NCBI RefSeq assembly: GCF_000516985.1
Contig: NW_006917095.1
Coordinates: 624,157-688,156, forward strand
Direction of reading: 5' to 3'
Source of the DNA: Pestalotiopsis fici W106-1
Lineage: Eukaryota > Ascomycota > Sordariomycetes > Amphisphaeriales > Sporocadaceae
Length of the DNA stretch: 64,000 nt
Every line of letters starts with the position of its first letter. The first letter of the stretch is position 1. Of the stretch, positions 1-9,557 are shown piece by piece. The notes beneath the pieces are model-generated. The model worked only from the letters and a program-made list of their open reading frames with translations. It searched no databases and was not told the origin of the DNA. The position numbers and the translations under genes are program-made.

Positions 1-97
1 ACTCCTTCCATAACTTGACCATTCCCTCAACCTCGTCATCGAGCGAATCTACATCCTCGAAGACATCCCCTATGCCACGGAAGTGGTGCTGCCTGTC
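1..97 (-). CDS. possible partial exon running off the left edge
   Basis: On the minus strand one frame stays open from about position 90 to the window edge. It encodes an acidic stretch containing DVFEDVDSLDDEVEGMVKLW. No start codon begins it, and an in-frame stop lies just upstream, so it would have to be an internal or last exon entered through a 3' splice site (CAG near 97-103). The plus strand of the same stretch reads as Ser-rich low complexity, so the acidic reading may only be its shadow. The product is not recognised. Neighbouring sequence to the left is needed to confirm it. Confidence 0.25.
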
Positions 98-1568
98 TGA
101 ATACTTTCAATATCTTTTACTTTCCATTTTGCGTACGTGCGGCATACAAATCAAGTCGACATAAACAGAAGATGTATATGCAGAATGCAGCTGACGGACG
201 AAAAGATATGCAGCCCCGAAAAGTTCACATTGTCCTGGCGACTCAATACAGCGCCCATAATTGCCAATCCAGTCGCAAACCTGCAAACATTTATTATGTC
301 GATGAAATAAAAATAAAAAAAATAAAAAATCGAATCCTGAAAAGAAATACAGTGCCCGTAGTCCTTGAACCACTTGGATTGTGCCGAAACGCTGCCCGAG
401 CGTTTCTATGCCACCCAGCCTGAATACGCAAAGCATCACCAAGGACACAAATACTCCGTGATACGACCAGTATCCAAAATAAAGAACAAATTTAAAAATG
501 TTCTACATCTACAGAAAGAATAAATGAACAAACAGACTCAATAAGCCCTTCCCGATATGTCACTCGAAGGGTGCCACACTAATCAGCCACACTGTGGCGC
601 ATCACTCTGTTAACGAAGCCATAAACAAGGGCAAAGATGAGGTGGTGATTTTCTCACTGTCGAACTATGCATTTGAGATTGCTAAAGCATTTGCACGCAG
701 GGATATGGGCGGTGCTTTTATTGTGTCGGGATGGTGGCTGGCGTTGGGTTGGGGGGGGGTTGTTGAGCCATTTGGCCTTGGGCCTCAGTAGTAAAACTTG
801 ACTCACGTTCTGTCAGTGTTGTCAATTGGCCAGAGAGAGCATAATGTACAGGACAAGAAAAACGATCTCATATGCCTTGCTAAAAGCGCATACCTGAGTA
901 ACGAGGGCAAATGATCGGCGAGCCCATTCTATTGGTATATTACAACTCGCATCCCCGTAGATAAATAAGGTTCCAGCTTATATCACTTCCTTCTCGCCAG
1001 GCCAGATTTTGATTCAAGCTCCAGTATATTCGATAATGTCAGATTGCCACTGTACGGGATCATCCGAGCTTTGGTGCAAATTAGACGCAGTTAGACTACC
1101 GCTTGATCAGGAACGGTGGCTGGCTCTGCGCTGCAGGTTCTGCGCAGGGCAAACCTTATCACCAAATTCGTCTATGACGGAGAGCACATTTCATGCTGAT
1201 TATACCGTTTATTTGTTTTTTCGTCTTGGTTAGGCCATGTAGCCGGAAAGCGAAATCAAAATCCAAGTCTTGATCTAATGCAATGGTCGGTGTATCGAAT
1301 GCCTGCCAACTCCCTGCTCAAATCCAGAAGATTGATACTGCGAGGTCCGTGATTCTCGCCACCATGAGCGATATGCGAACCAATCCAAAGTCTCTTTGAT
1401 GATGGTCCAAACAAGACTCAAATTCGATTCGTCGTCTAGGGTATCATATATATGCATACGCAATGCAAAAATTCAGGCCGCAGCCGTCCTGGCTCGCTGT
1501 AACCCTTCAATGCTGCTTCTTTCAATTTCTGGCGACCACGTGCGATCGCAAGCCGGGTCCTTCTCTTC
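98..1568. other. intergenic, nothing recognised
   Basis: No convincing coding region was seen. Short open frames lack family resemblance and have no splice partners. The right part is the 3' flank of the minus-strand acyltransferase gene. Confidence 0.5.
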
Positions 1569-2532
1569 TTACGACAGTGTTGCCTCCACACCGCTAGCCT
1601 TCACGACTCCATCTTTGCCGTTCTGGGCAGGCATGGCAATGGCGCGTCCCTGTGCCTTTTCGGTCAAGGCAACAAGTTCCTCTAGCATGCGTTCACGGAC
1701 CGTCCGGGCGAGGTCGTCGACGTCGGCAGCCGTCAGGCCGGTGGTAGGGATCGGATCGAGCACTAGTTGCGTTAGCGAGTCGAATCAAGTTTGCTGGGGT
1801 CAATATTCAAACCGTACCTTTGCAGGGGACTTTGCCTGACTTGAAGGTGAAGTTCTTCAAGTAGAGGACATGCGAGTAGTTGGCGACCACGACTGGGACA
1901 ATAGGGACGCCAGCCTGGACGGCAAGGTGGAAAGCGCCCTTCTTGAAGGGCAAGAGTACAGGGTCCTTGGCGTAGCTCCGGGTTCCCTCGGGGAACATGT
2001 ACACGCTTTGCTTACGCGATCGGATCTCTTCGGCGGCACCACTCATGGCTTGCCTGGCGTCCTTTGAGTTCTTGCGGTCAATGAAGACGGTTCCGCTCAG
2101 GGTCATGAACCAGCCCAGGAACGGCCAGTTCTTGAGCGACTTCTTGGCGGTGACACTGCAGTACTTGGGGAACATGCAGCCGAGCATGAGGACGTCGAGT
2201 TCGGTCTGGTGGTTGCCGATGAAGACGGCGGGTCGGACTTTCTCGAGGTGGTGCTCGGGGTCGCTGATTTCAAAGGTGATGCCGGTAGTGGCGGCCATGA
2301 CATACTTGAAGGCGCGCGCCGTGGTCCACTGCGCAATCTGCTGCTTGCCCACGAGGCGCAGTGCTATCGAAGCCAGCACACCGTAGATTGCGCATACCAC
2401 CAGCGCCATGTAAGAGGCGAGCGAACGAGCCACAAAGCCCGCCTTGGGCACGACGACGGACAGCATGTAGAAGGCAATGGTGAGGGCAACTTGGCCGCCG
2501 ATGAAGTAGGAAAGATAGGTAAGGAATGCCAT
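1569..2532 (-). CDS. SLC1: 1-acyl-sn-glycerol-3-phosphate acyltransferase (LPAAT)
   Basis: Two exons, 2532-1818 and 1762-1569, give 302 aa. The 55-nt intron (1817-1763) has a GTACGG donor, a CTAAC branch site and a TAG acceptor. Family knowledge: the enzyme acylates lysophosphatidic acid to phosphatidic acid at the ER or lipid droplets, the second acylation of glycerophospholipid and triacylglycerol synthesis. Seen here: two hydrophobic segments at residues 5-60, the catalytic NHxxxxD motif (NHQTELD, His108/Asp113), and the substrate-binding FPEGTRS motif at 180-186. The splice joins ...GKVPCK to VLDPIPTTGL, as expected for fungal Slc1. I chose the start at MAFLTYLSY; an in-frame ATG 29 codons upstream (2619) would add a non-hydrophobic leader and is less likely. 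Length and motif order fit the PlsC family, and nothing looks damaged. Confidence 0.93.
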
Positions 2533-3077
2533 CTTGCCAGAGGGGATCTGGTTCGTGAGTGTCGGCCGTGTGGCAGTAATATAATGCAAAGAAGTGAACG
2601 CGACGTCACGCTCAAGCAAAGTTATTGCATGTGAGAGAGCTGATCGGTGGTCGCTACTAAATCGCTGCTGGATCGAGCGCGGGCGCGGGCGGGCTGAAGT
2701 GGAAGAGTGAGAGGGAAAGTAGGTGTTGTACTACCTAAGACACTTTGTAATTATTTTTTTGGGCGAATGCGGTGAGGCTTCTTTCAATTTGGAGGGGGGT
2801 CAGTGAAAAAAAAAAACATGTGGTTTCTTTCCTACCACCCACTGAATGATTGCCCGTTCATTCCATTTTCCCTCGCACCCAACCCAACCCACCAGGAACC
2901 CACCCCACATTCTCCAAAGCCGATCGCCTCTCACCGACCGCGGCATCGGTTCTGATTTGTTGAGGGGCAGACAGACGGTGGGAAGCGAACGCGGGTCATT
3001 GGGTCGGCTTTGGCTTCCCGCCTGACAGGGTCAATGTGACCCACTGCAGCAACTCTAAAAAAGAAAGAAAAATTCCC
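2533..3077. other. upstream region of the acyltransferase gene
   Basis: No gene seen. It contains short A and T runs and a CCCACCC-rich stretch near 2870-2915 that probably belongs to the promoter of the minus-strand SLC1 gene. Confidence 0.4.
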
Positions 3078-3085
3078 ATCATTTA
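3078..3085. repeat. target-site duplication, left copy
   Basis: ATCATTTA lies directly left of the MITE. An identical copy lies directly right of it at 3516-3523. Confidence 0.85.
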
Positions 3086-3515
3086 GAGTGATGCTAGCAG
3101 CGCTATTTCACCTCAGCTAGCAGCGCTATATACCACCATATCCCGTAATATGCGTCTGCATAGAGCCCGCTATTATCTTATATTTCAAATTCTAGTTACT
3201 GGAAATAGCTTTAGATTCGATTTTTATTTACCTAGGTATCTTAAGCCTTTGCGCAGTGCTATAGCTGCTGTAAATAGCTATTGTATTTATCGTTATTTTT
3301 AACGACGAGGGCCTATTTAAAAAGTAGATACCTAATAGGTAATTAAGCCAATTACTCACGATGCAACGCATAAATTAGTTTCCTTCGAAAAAAGCCTTAT
3401 GATTTCTCGCTATTTTCCTATATATTTACGGCGGGCTGTATGCAGGTGCAGATAACGGGATATGGTGATATATAGCGCTGCTAACCGAGGTGACATAGCG
3501 CTGTTAGCATTACTC
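3086..3515. mobile_element. hAT-like MITE, 430 bp
   Basis: The element is bounded by terminal inverted repeats of about 85 bp (3086-3170 and 3431-3515), which differ at about 11 positions by eye (roughly 87% identity; 7 differences are transitions). It is flanked on both sides by the 8-bp direct repeat ATCATTTA (3078-3085 and 3516-3523). An 8-bp target duplication is the hallmark of the hAT superfamily. The ends begin GAGTGATGCTAGCAGCG. Inside each repeat the word GCTAGCAGCGCTAT (or a near copy) occurs twice, about 24 bp apart, like the subterminal transposase-binding repeats of hAT elements. The AT-rich core has no coding capacity, so this is a non-autonomous element that would depend on a transposase elsewhere. 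Confidence 0.88.
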
Positions 3516-3523
3516 ATCATTTA
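3516..3523. repeat. target-site duplication, right copy
   Basis: ATCATTTA is identical to 3078-3085, so the insertion footprint is intact on both sides. Confidence 0.85.
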
Positions 3524-4639
3524 TTAGGTGGTGGTACTACGTAGGTATTTATTAGCACTGTCGTTACTCGCGTCCGGTTACTAACAATACTGTCGGCCAA
3601 CCAACTGTACATGAATTACTTGATGACCCAATAGCCATGGCCTTTTACCAAATAAATATTTTATATTCGTTTACCCTATCCCCTCTTGTTCTTCTTCTTT
3701 TCTTTTTCGACTTTCAAGGTTCGAAAATATCTGGGCGGCTCCGTGTTATGGACTAACAAGTTGGTTACACATGATGCACGATATCGTTTGCTTGTCAATT
3801 GATTCCCAGCATGATTATGAACATTGTGTCGCTTGAGTTCATGTATCTTGTTGCCCTCTTATCTTCTACAGTGGACGAACTGCTGCTTGGATACCTAGCA
3901 AATGAAAACTCAAGCCACATCTAGGAGCATAGGTAGTCATCATAAACGGCATCCCCCGCAGCGACATAATCAGAGTGAAGGCGAATAAGCTCAAATTTGA
4001 CTTGCCAATCGTCCGTCCAATCACTCTTTGGGATATGTCAGAGTGTTGTATCGTAAGCGTTGCAACCATCATTTCCGAATTCAACCTTTACATAATCCTT
4101 TATTCACAGAGTACGAGGAGTATCAATTGGCGTCCATTCGCTGCCAGTTCCTGTAAATCACTCATGCCTGGAGCCTTTTGGATATTAGATGTCTTGGAGT
4201 GATGGCTAAGACTTCCATACTTCTATATTACCTGTAATGAAATGAAGTGTAATACTATTTGCCGGAAAAGTCAGTCACTATATACTCACATTCATATAGC
4301 CATGCAAACTCCTGGTGAATTATAACACAGCCTAACAAAGATATAATACATCGCCTGATGACTTTGTAGTAAAAATAAGACCGTTGGCAAGCTTTAGGAG
4401 ATGACGTGAAATTTGAACTGATTCAGCTTCTTACCAGTAGGAATGCATGCATAGATCATGGCAATAGACCATATACAGCGAGAATATTATAATCACTGCA
4501 GTTCCGCCGTGCGCTTACGATGGATTAATCATAGCCGCATGAACAAAAGAATCACCGATTGCTCAGTGACGTTCAGGTTTTGTAACGCATTCACGCCAGT
4601 TGATGCGTTATTCAATTCTGCTCACCCGATGGCAACGAG
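3524..4639. other. intergenic, AT-rich, nothing recognised
   Basis: Short open frames only. The composition is AT-rich compared with the flanking genes. The right end is the promoter of the first cysteine-rich paralogue. Confidence 0.4.
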
Positions 4640-4646
4640 TATAAAA
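4640..4646 (+). promoter_or_regulatory. TATA-box candidate for the gene at 4807
   Basis: TATAAAA lies about 160 bp upstream of the chosen ATG at 4807, a plausible distance for a fungal core promoter with a leader of about 100-130 nt. No transcript data are available. Confidence 0.4.
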
Positions 4647-4806
4647 GTGCAGGCAAATGTAAATTACAAGAAATGCCCAGTTCTACTTCTTCACGTTACC
4701 GTCTATCACAAGCGTTCTACTCATCACAACACCTCACCGATTAAATATCTTGTACCAACGAGACTTTGAAGGCAATACTCGAAGAAGAAACTTGAGTTGC
4801 CAGAAG

Positions 4807-5133
4807 ATGTGTGGCATATTGACCTGGGCCTTAATGTGCGATTACCCCTACCATGAGCACAATGATGGAAGAACACCAAGAGAATGGGGTCTCTACTGGC
4901 ATCAAGAGGCCATCTATCGAGAGAATATCGACAGGAATGGCAAGAAAGTCGTATGCAACGCAACAGATGCAACCACAATAGATTGTCCCAACAGGTGGCC
5001 GCGCAACTCGCAAGGCAATCCTGGCACCGACGACAGCAGAATCCTGTACCAAACATGTGATGACTGTAAGAGAAAGATGAGAGACAAAGAGAGGAGTCAA
5101 TCACGCCAGAGGAACCGATCACGCCGGAGGTAA
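4807..5133 (+). CDS. small Cys-containing protein, DCPNxWPR family, copy A
   Basis: Single exon, 108 aa. I chose the start at MCGILTW rather than the upstream in-frame ATG at 4750, because the next gene begins with the same MC- context and aligns from there. The protein is not recognised. Visible features: Cys residues near the N-terminus; a C-x9-C block ending in DCPNRWPR; then CDDC; and a very basic Arg/Ser tail (RSQSRQRNRSRRR) that could bind nucleic acid or act as a nuclear signal. The gene at 5563 repeats the layout, including the same block as DCPNSWPR, so the two are tandem paralogues 430 bp apart on the same strand. The Cys spacing could bind zinc, but that is inference. There is no signal peptide and no membrane segment. 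Confidence 0.6.
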   Translation: MCGILTWALMCDYPYHEHNDGRTPREWGLYWHQEAIYRENIDRNGKKVVCNATDATTIDCPNRWPRNSQGNPGTDDSRILYQTCDDCKRKMRDKERSQSRQRNRSRRR

Positions 5134-5562
5134 TCCCTTTGCTCATTAGAGATATAAGCAAAGAGTAGCAGCACAGCGGGCTAGCGAGATCGTCTTGCGA
5201 GGGAGAGTCGGAGAAGGCACTAGAGGTGGCAAGAGTCAGTCCATGGAAGCAGCATCGGACAATCTTCCATAGATAGAGAGGCGCGCATGCGAATTATCAA
5301 GATTTCATCAACAAATGGGCGAAAGAAAGAACGAGTGATCCATGACGACAGTCCACCTTCAAGACCGTAGCTATCAATGATGAGTCCGTGGCACCACATC
5401 AATATCAAGAATAACAACAAGTCTGACAATTTCGAATTACTTTATGCTCATTCATACTGCCTTTCCATAAATTACCCCGAGGTATTGTTTCCTTGACCCG
5501 CCAAGTCGTCGACTTGATATTATAGACCGGTCAACGCTGGCGACAATTACGACATTGGCAAG
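5134..5562. other. spacer between the two paralogues
   Basis: 429 bp with no gene seen. It should hold the terminator of copy A and the promoter of copy B. No splice arrangement joining the two genes is needed, because copy B has its own homologous start. Confidence 0.4.
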
Positions 5563-6732
5563 ATGTGCGCCGTGATTGCCTACCGAGCCATTTGTCCGGA
5601 TTGCGGAAAGAGAAATGGGACTGATAAGAACAGAAATGTCATCCCGATAAAACTTGTCCACGAACAATATGCATACGCTCACCCAACAGAGATCCCACTT
5701 ACTGCCCCATGCGATGCAGGCTTTGATGTCGGCACGTTGGACTGTCCGAATTCATGGCCTCGCAGGCCGTCCGATGGCTTGATTGGCTTCGACGATGACA
5801 AAGTGACCGAACGTAGGTGTCAACGTTATCTGCGTGCACGACATCGAAAGCTGCTCGATGAGCGAACCCGCCGGAGGGAAAATATCGGGCGGCAACAACT
5901 ACAGCAAATACAGCGACAGACTTTTGCACAGGACACACTTTTCGTGCCAGAAGAAGAGCAGCAGCAGGAGCGAGAGCTGATCGAGGAAGAGCAGCAGCAA
6001 CAAGAGATGACCGAGGAACAACAACAACAACAACAACAACAACAAGAACAGTGGCAACAAGAACGTATTTTGAAACTACAAGAGCTGCAGCAAAAGGTTG
6101 ACCTACAATCGTGGCAAGACAGAGAAGTGTCGGATATTCTAGAAATACAAGAGCTAGAGGAAAATATTGCAGCGTACAAACAGGCACGGCAGCAAGCACA
6201 AGCGAGGCAACAGAAACGGCAACATGCACTACAACAGGTACTACAGATACTGCAACAGGTAAAAGCACAACAACAATTACGGCAACAGCAGAGGAAGCTT
6301 GATCCCAGACAACAAGCTCAGTATCAGCAGGAACAGATTGTAAGACTACGCCAGTTGGAGCAAAAGCTCGCGCAACAACCACCTTCAGAGAGACAGTTCT
6401 CGGACATGGTGGAAATAACGAAGCTACAGAGAATTATTCAGATATACAATAAAACGCATCTACAGGAACCAGTGATGGTCGCGCCAATGATTGTTGCGCC
6501 AAAGATGGTTGCGCCAAAGATGGGTGTACCAAAGGTGACTGACCCAATGGCAGTTTCGTCAAAGGTGTACCAATGGCTGGTGGCAGTTCCAGATACGCCA
6601 GAGACTCCGGAATCATTCGAAGAGTATCAGAAGCAAGTGGAAGCCATAGACGCGGAGGGCGACACCATTCACTTCACAGGCGATACTTGGGCTGAAATGT
6701 TTGTGACCCCAGATGCAATATTGGATCAATAA
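5563..6732 (+). CDS. Gln-rich coiled-coil protein, DCPNxWPR family, copy B
   Basis: Single exon, 389 aa. The first roughly 100 residues match copy A in layout: an MC- start, early Cys residues (including CPDC), a C-x9-DCPNSWPR block, an acidic loop, a further Cys, then a basic segment. The following 240 or so residues are dominated by Gln, Arg, Glu and Leu with a run of nine Gln, and look like long helical coiled coils; an EIxELxxxI-type pattern recurs. Near residues 305-330 is a short degenerate repeat (VAPMI, VAPKM, VAPKM, GVPKV). The acidic C-terminus (FEEYQKQVEAIDAEGD) is not repetitive. It looks like copy A extended by a low-complexity tail. Function unknown; a scaffold or regulator with a small zinc-binding head is only a guess. 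Confidence 0.65.
   Translation: MCAVIAYRAICPDCGKRNGTDKNRNVIPIKLVHEQYAYAHPTEIPLTAPCDAGFDVGTLDCPNSWPRRPSDGLIGFDDDKVTERRCQRYLRARHRKLLDERTRRRENIGRQQLQQIQRQTFAQDTLFVPEEEQQQERELIEEEQQQQEMTEEQQQQQQQQQEQWQQERILKLQELQQKVDLQSWQDREVSDILEIQELEENIAAYKQARQQAQARQQKRQHALQQVLQILQQVKAQQQLRQQQRKLDPRQQAQYQQEQIVRLRQLEQKLAQQPPSERQFSDMVEITKLQRIIQIYNKTHLQEPVMVAPMIVAPKMVAPKMGVPKVTDPMAVSSKVYQWLVAVPDTPETPESFEEYQKQVEAIDAEGDTIHFTGDTWAEMFVTPDAILDQ
6019..6045 (+). repeat. (CAA)9 microsatellite coding for polyglutamine
   Basis: Nine perfect CAA codons in the Gln-rich gene. A pure codon run suggests slippage expansion, so length may vary among strains. Confidence 0.85.
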
Positions 6733-7171
6733 TCCGATAGCCATCATAGTTCTACAACAACGGGGCCCTAGAGAAGGTGCGATGAAGCACAGGAAACTCA
6801 GAAACACTTATCAATATACATTCTCTTCATTGATGATTCTACATCAGGGTACAGTTGTATGATAGCTCAGATGGTCTCATTCCGACCCAATAATGAAATC
6901 AAGTGTCATAGTTCGATGGAAGACTCTTATCGATGTTTGGATGTGCGCTCCCTACACCCACTTGTCCTCCAGCTTGACGCTTTCTGTGGCGGGATGGTGG
7001 TCATGGGCTACCAACAGATTTCGCATTCTCGAGCATTCTTTAGACAATCGAATTTTTGCATCCTTTTGGGTATCTGTGTTACATAGTAATCTGTGTGTTG
7101 CGCTCAATAGGAAGCACATGTGTCTTATTCTATTGCAGTATGAAGTACTATGTTTCGAATGTATGTGGACT
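6733..7171. other. intergenic between convergent genes
   Basis: 439 bp between the 3' end of the Gln-rich gene and the 3' end of the minus-strand gene at 7172. No gene seen. Confidence 0.4.
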
Positions 7172-7645
7172 TTATTCATCATGTTGCGAGTAAATTGAAG
7201 AAGTGTCGTAGTCATACGTCCGGGGGTCCTGACTCATCACGTACTGCACCGTTCTATCTCCCTCCTGAGCTGTCCATTGTGATTGACTGTCCCATCTGGA
7301 CCGATCATCCACATTGTGTCTCTGCTGCTTTCCAGGTTTCACTTTTCCGGCGCCGCTGGGCCGCGTCAACTGTGTGCGAATGCCGTTCTTGTCAACCTTT
7401 TCCACCCAGGCTCTAGTCGATCCCTTCTTGCGGACATAGTAGAGACCCGGCCGGCGCTCCGCTTTGGTGTTCCGTACGGCCGTCTTTGTGCGAAGCGTCG
7501 GTTGATAATAATCGGTCGTCGCTGCGTACGAGCTGTTCCAGTCGGTACCTTCTGATTGTAACTTTGACGTGCCATCATTTCTGGAATTACACGTCTTCAA
7601 CAAAAGCTTCGCGAAGGCGGAGCGCAGCGTGCTGATGGCCTTCAT
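7172..7645 (-). CDS. hypothetical small basic protein
   Basis: Single exon, 157 aa, not recognised. The N-terminus (MKAISTLRSAFAKLLLKTCNS) is amphipathic and basic and could be a mitochondrial presequence. The middle holds a well-mixed segment around GLYYVRKKGSTRAWVEKVD followed by NGIRTQLTRP, and the C-terminus is polar and Tyr/Asp-rich. The composition is protein-like rather than a shadow, as no better frame exists on the other strand. It is followed downstream by the Gln-rich gene in tail-to-tail orientation. There is no membrane segment. It may be lineage-specific. Confidence 0.5.
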   Translation of the reverse strand: MKAISTLRSAFAKLLLKTCNSRNDGTSKLQSEGTDWNSSYAATTDYYQPTLRTKTAVRNTKAERRPGLYYVRKKGSTRAWVEKVDKNGIRTQLTRPSGAGKVKPGKQQRHNVDDRSRWDSQSQWTAQEGDRTVQYVMSQDPRTYDYDTSSIYSQHDE

Positions 7646-8118
7646 GGTCGAGTTTCTAATGATAGGACGGTGTGGGCAGTTGTGGTATCTACGTATGCTG
7701 GAATTATATTCTCATTTGTCACGACGGGGAACAGTCGTCCAATCGAGCCAAGAGTCTTCTCGAAACAACTTTCGGAGACATTGCATGTGGAAGCCGTGTC
7801 AATTTAAGATGTATCTGAGCACCCGAACAAGAGCCTTGTCACTTTGACACAATGCTTCCTCTTTGTCCCGGGACCATTGTCACACAATTGCTGTGAATCT
7901 TTCATGGAAAGCTATCAAAGAAAGGCATGAATTGCTTCCGTCTTGTTGGAAGGACCAATATTGATCCTGGCTCTAGGTACAGAGTAGCGCTGATAGAAAT
8001 TTAGTGGAAGGACATGGTTAGAATCACTCCTATTATGAGACCACTCTATAATTTTCTATCTACTATACAAAATCAATTGTCTCGATAATAGTGATTGTGC
8101 TTGGAAGAAAAAGAGAAA
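7646..8118. other. intergenic, nothing recognised
   Basis: 473 bp. It contains the upstream region of the small basic gene and the 3' flank of the dehydratase-like gene (both minus strand). Confidence 0.4.
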
Positions 8119-9126
8119 CTATGCGTAGCTCGAATGCATGATGGAAAGTTGTGCGTTTAATTTCGCTATGGACTCTCCAGCACGCTGGGCCATAACTTCT
8201 GGGCCATTTGATAGTTTCTCTGTTTCGCTGAGGAATCCTTCCAAAGAAACCCATCCTTCCCATCCATAGTCCAATAACCAGGTCTTGGCAATTTCCACTA
8301 CTGGAAAGTACCCAGGCGATTCGAGGGGAAAGGGTCTGAGAGTTCTTGACCACGCCAGCCGAGGGTCTCGTACTTCAAGGCCCTCGAGTAGAGGAGAGTC
8401 GTTCGTTATAGGCGGGTCGAGCCTCGAAGCGTCGGATAACTGTATGTATAAAATCTTCTCTTTCGGGCACTTTTGCAGAAATTCCTCCAGTGATTTTGCC
8501 ACATTCTCCGTGGCATTCGGGAGTACGCCGCTAGGATCAGAAGGATCGCCCCAGATGCGGGCGTGAATATGGAATGAGTCGAGACAGAGACCAAAGTTGG
8601 CTCGGTCGACAGCTTGGACGATGCGGAGGCTGTCTTGCCAGAGTGCGTTGTGCTGGGCAAAGGCAACGGCTTCATAGGCAATCTTCAACCCGTGCGCCGC
8701 AGCCGCGTCGGCAAGCACCTGGAGTTCGGGCACAATCACGGCCTCATCTCCAGTGGTTCCATCAAGGAATTGGGACGGCATCTGTACGATGCTAGTGCCG
8801 ACCGCTACGGCCACTTCGAACCATTCTTCCGCTTTCGTGAGTCGTTCCCGGAGCGATGTATCACGATTCCCTTCAAAATTCTTGAATGGGTTCAGGGTAA
8901 GTATCTCGAGCGACAGCCTTTGACTGAGCTCTTTGATTTGTTTCGCAGATTCCAGCAGGGGATGGTCATGGCTTGAGGCATGGGCTGCCAGGTCATTAAA
9001 AACAAGCTCGATTCCCGAGAAGTGGTTGTCTTTGGCGGCCTGTAGTTTTCGTTCTAGAGAATGTGATGAATGTTTACCAAGGGACACTGAGGCAACAGCC
9101 CACTTGTTGGCGAGTTTCGGGCCCAT
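8119..9126 (-). CDS. 3-dehydroshikimate dehydratase-like TIM-barrel protein
   Basis: Single exon, 335 aa, of the xylose-isomerase-like/AP-endonuclease-2 fold. Family knowledge: fungal 3-dehydroshikimate dehydratases (qa-4/qutC type) turn 3-dehydroshikimate into protocatechuate in quinate/shikimate catabolism, using one divalent metal. Seen here: the N-terminal ASVSLG...HSLERKL...GIELVFNDL pattern typical of the fungal enzymes, and every expected metal ligand: Glu152 (YEAVAF), Asp183 and His186 (CLDSFHI), Gln229 (YIQLSD) and Glu296 (VSLEGF). The stretch VDRANFGLCLDSFHI is highly characteristic. It neighbours a short-chain dehydrogenase and a quinate/sugar-type permease, which supports a catabolic role. 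It could instead be another sugar-phosphate isomerase/epimerase of the same fold, so the exact substrate is inferred. Confidence 0.82.
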   Translation of the reverse strand: MGPKLANKWAVASVSLGKHSSHSLERKLQAAKDNHFSGIELVFNDLAAHASSHDHPLLESAKQIKELSQRLSLEILTLNPFKNFEGNRDTSLRERLTKAEEWFEVAVAVGTSIVQMPSQFLDGTTGDEAVIVPELQVLADAAAAHGLKIAYEAVAFAQHNALWQDSLRIVQAVDRANFGLCLDSFHIHARIWGDPSDPSGVLPNATENVAKSLEEFLQKCPKEKILYIQLSDASRLDPPITNDSPLLEGLEVRDPRLAWSRTLRPFPLESPGYFPVVEIAKTWLLDYGWEGWVSLEGFLSETEKLSNGPEVMAQRAGESIAKLNAQLSIMHSSYA

Positions 9127-9557
9127 GATGAAGTTGAATGGACTACGAAGCTCTGTATGTTTTTTTTTGCAATTGTGAACCAGGACCCAGTCTCACACCA
9201 AGCAGTTCATTGATACATAAGATTTTGATAGTTACGCTGCTAATTACCGTGCTATTGCCACGGTTAATGGAGATGGATCGGCTAAAGTCTCTGCCTATAC
9301 ATTTAATTCCTCGTGTCCTCGTTCCCCTATATGATGGAACCTGGTATAAGAGGAGGAAGTGGGGTACAGATGGGCGTCGTCAGCCCTTGCAACCAGAGAG
9401 ACAAGTGGATATTTCCCATACTGTGCTGGGTATGATTTGGGGTAGACACACTAGATCCTCCTGGGGTCAAATGTATTTACGACCGAGCGAATAGCAGTTG
9501 ATGCATTACAGGTTAATCAATTACTGACTCATTCTGCATAGAGTTACTCGTCTAGCT
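9127..9557. other. promoter region of the dehydratase-like gene
   Basis: 431 bp between two minus-strand genes. No gene seen. It should hold the dehydratase promoter and the terminator of the dehydrogenase. Confidence 0.4.

Noticed and set aside
5699..6382. Long minus-strand open frame opposite the Gln-rich gene
   Set aside because: It is a Val/Ala-rich shadow produced by CAA/CAG repeats on the plus strand.
4807..6732. The two DCPNxWPR genes as exons of one gene
   Set aside because: Each has its own homologous MC- start and full head region, and copy A has its own stop, so tandem duplication explains them better.
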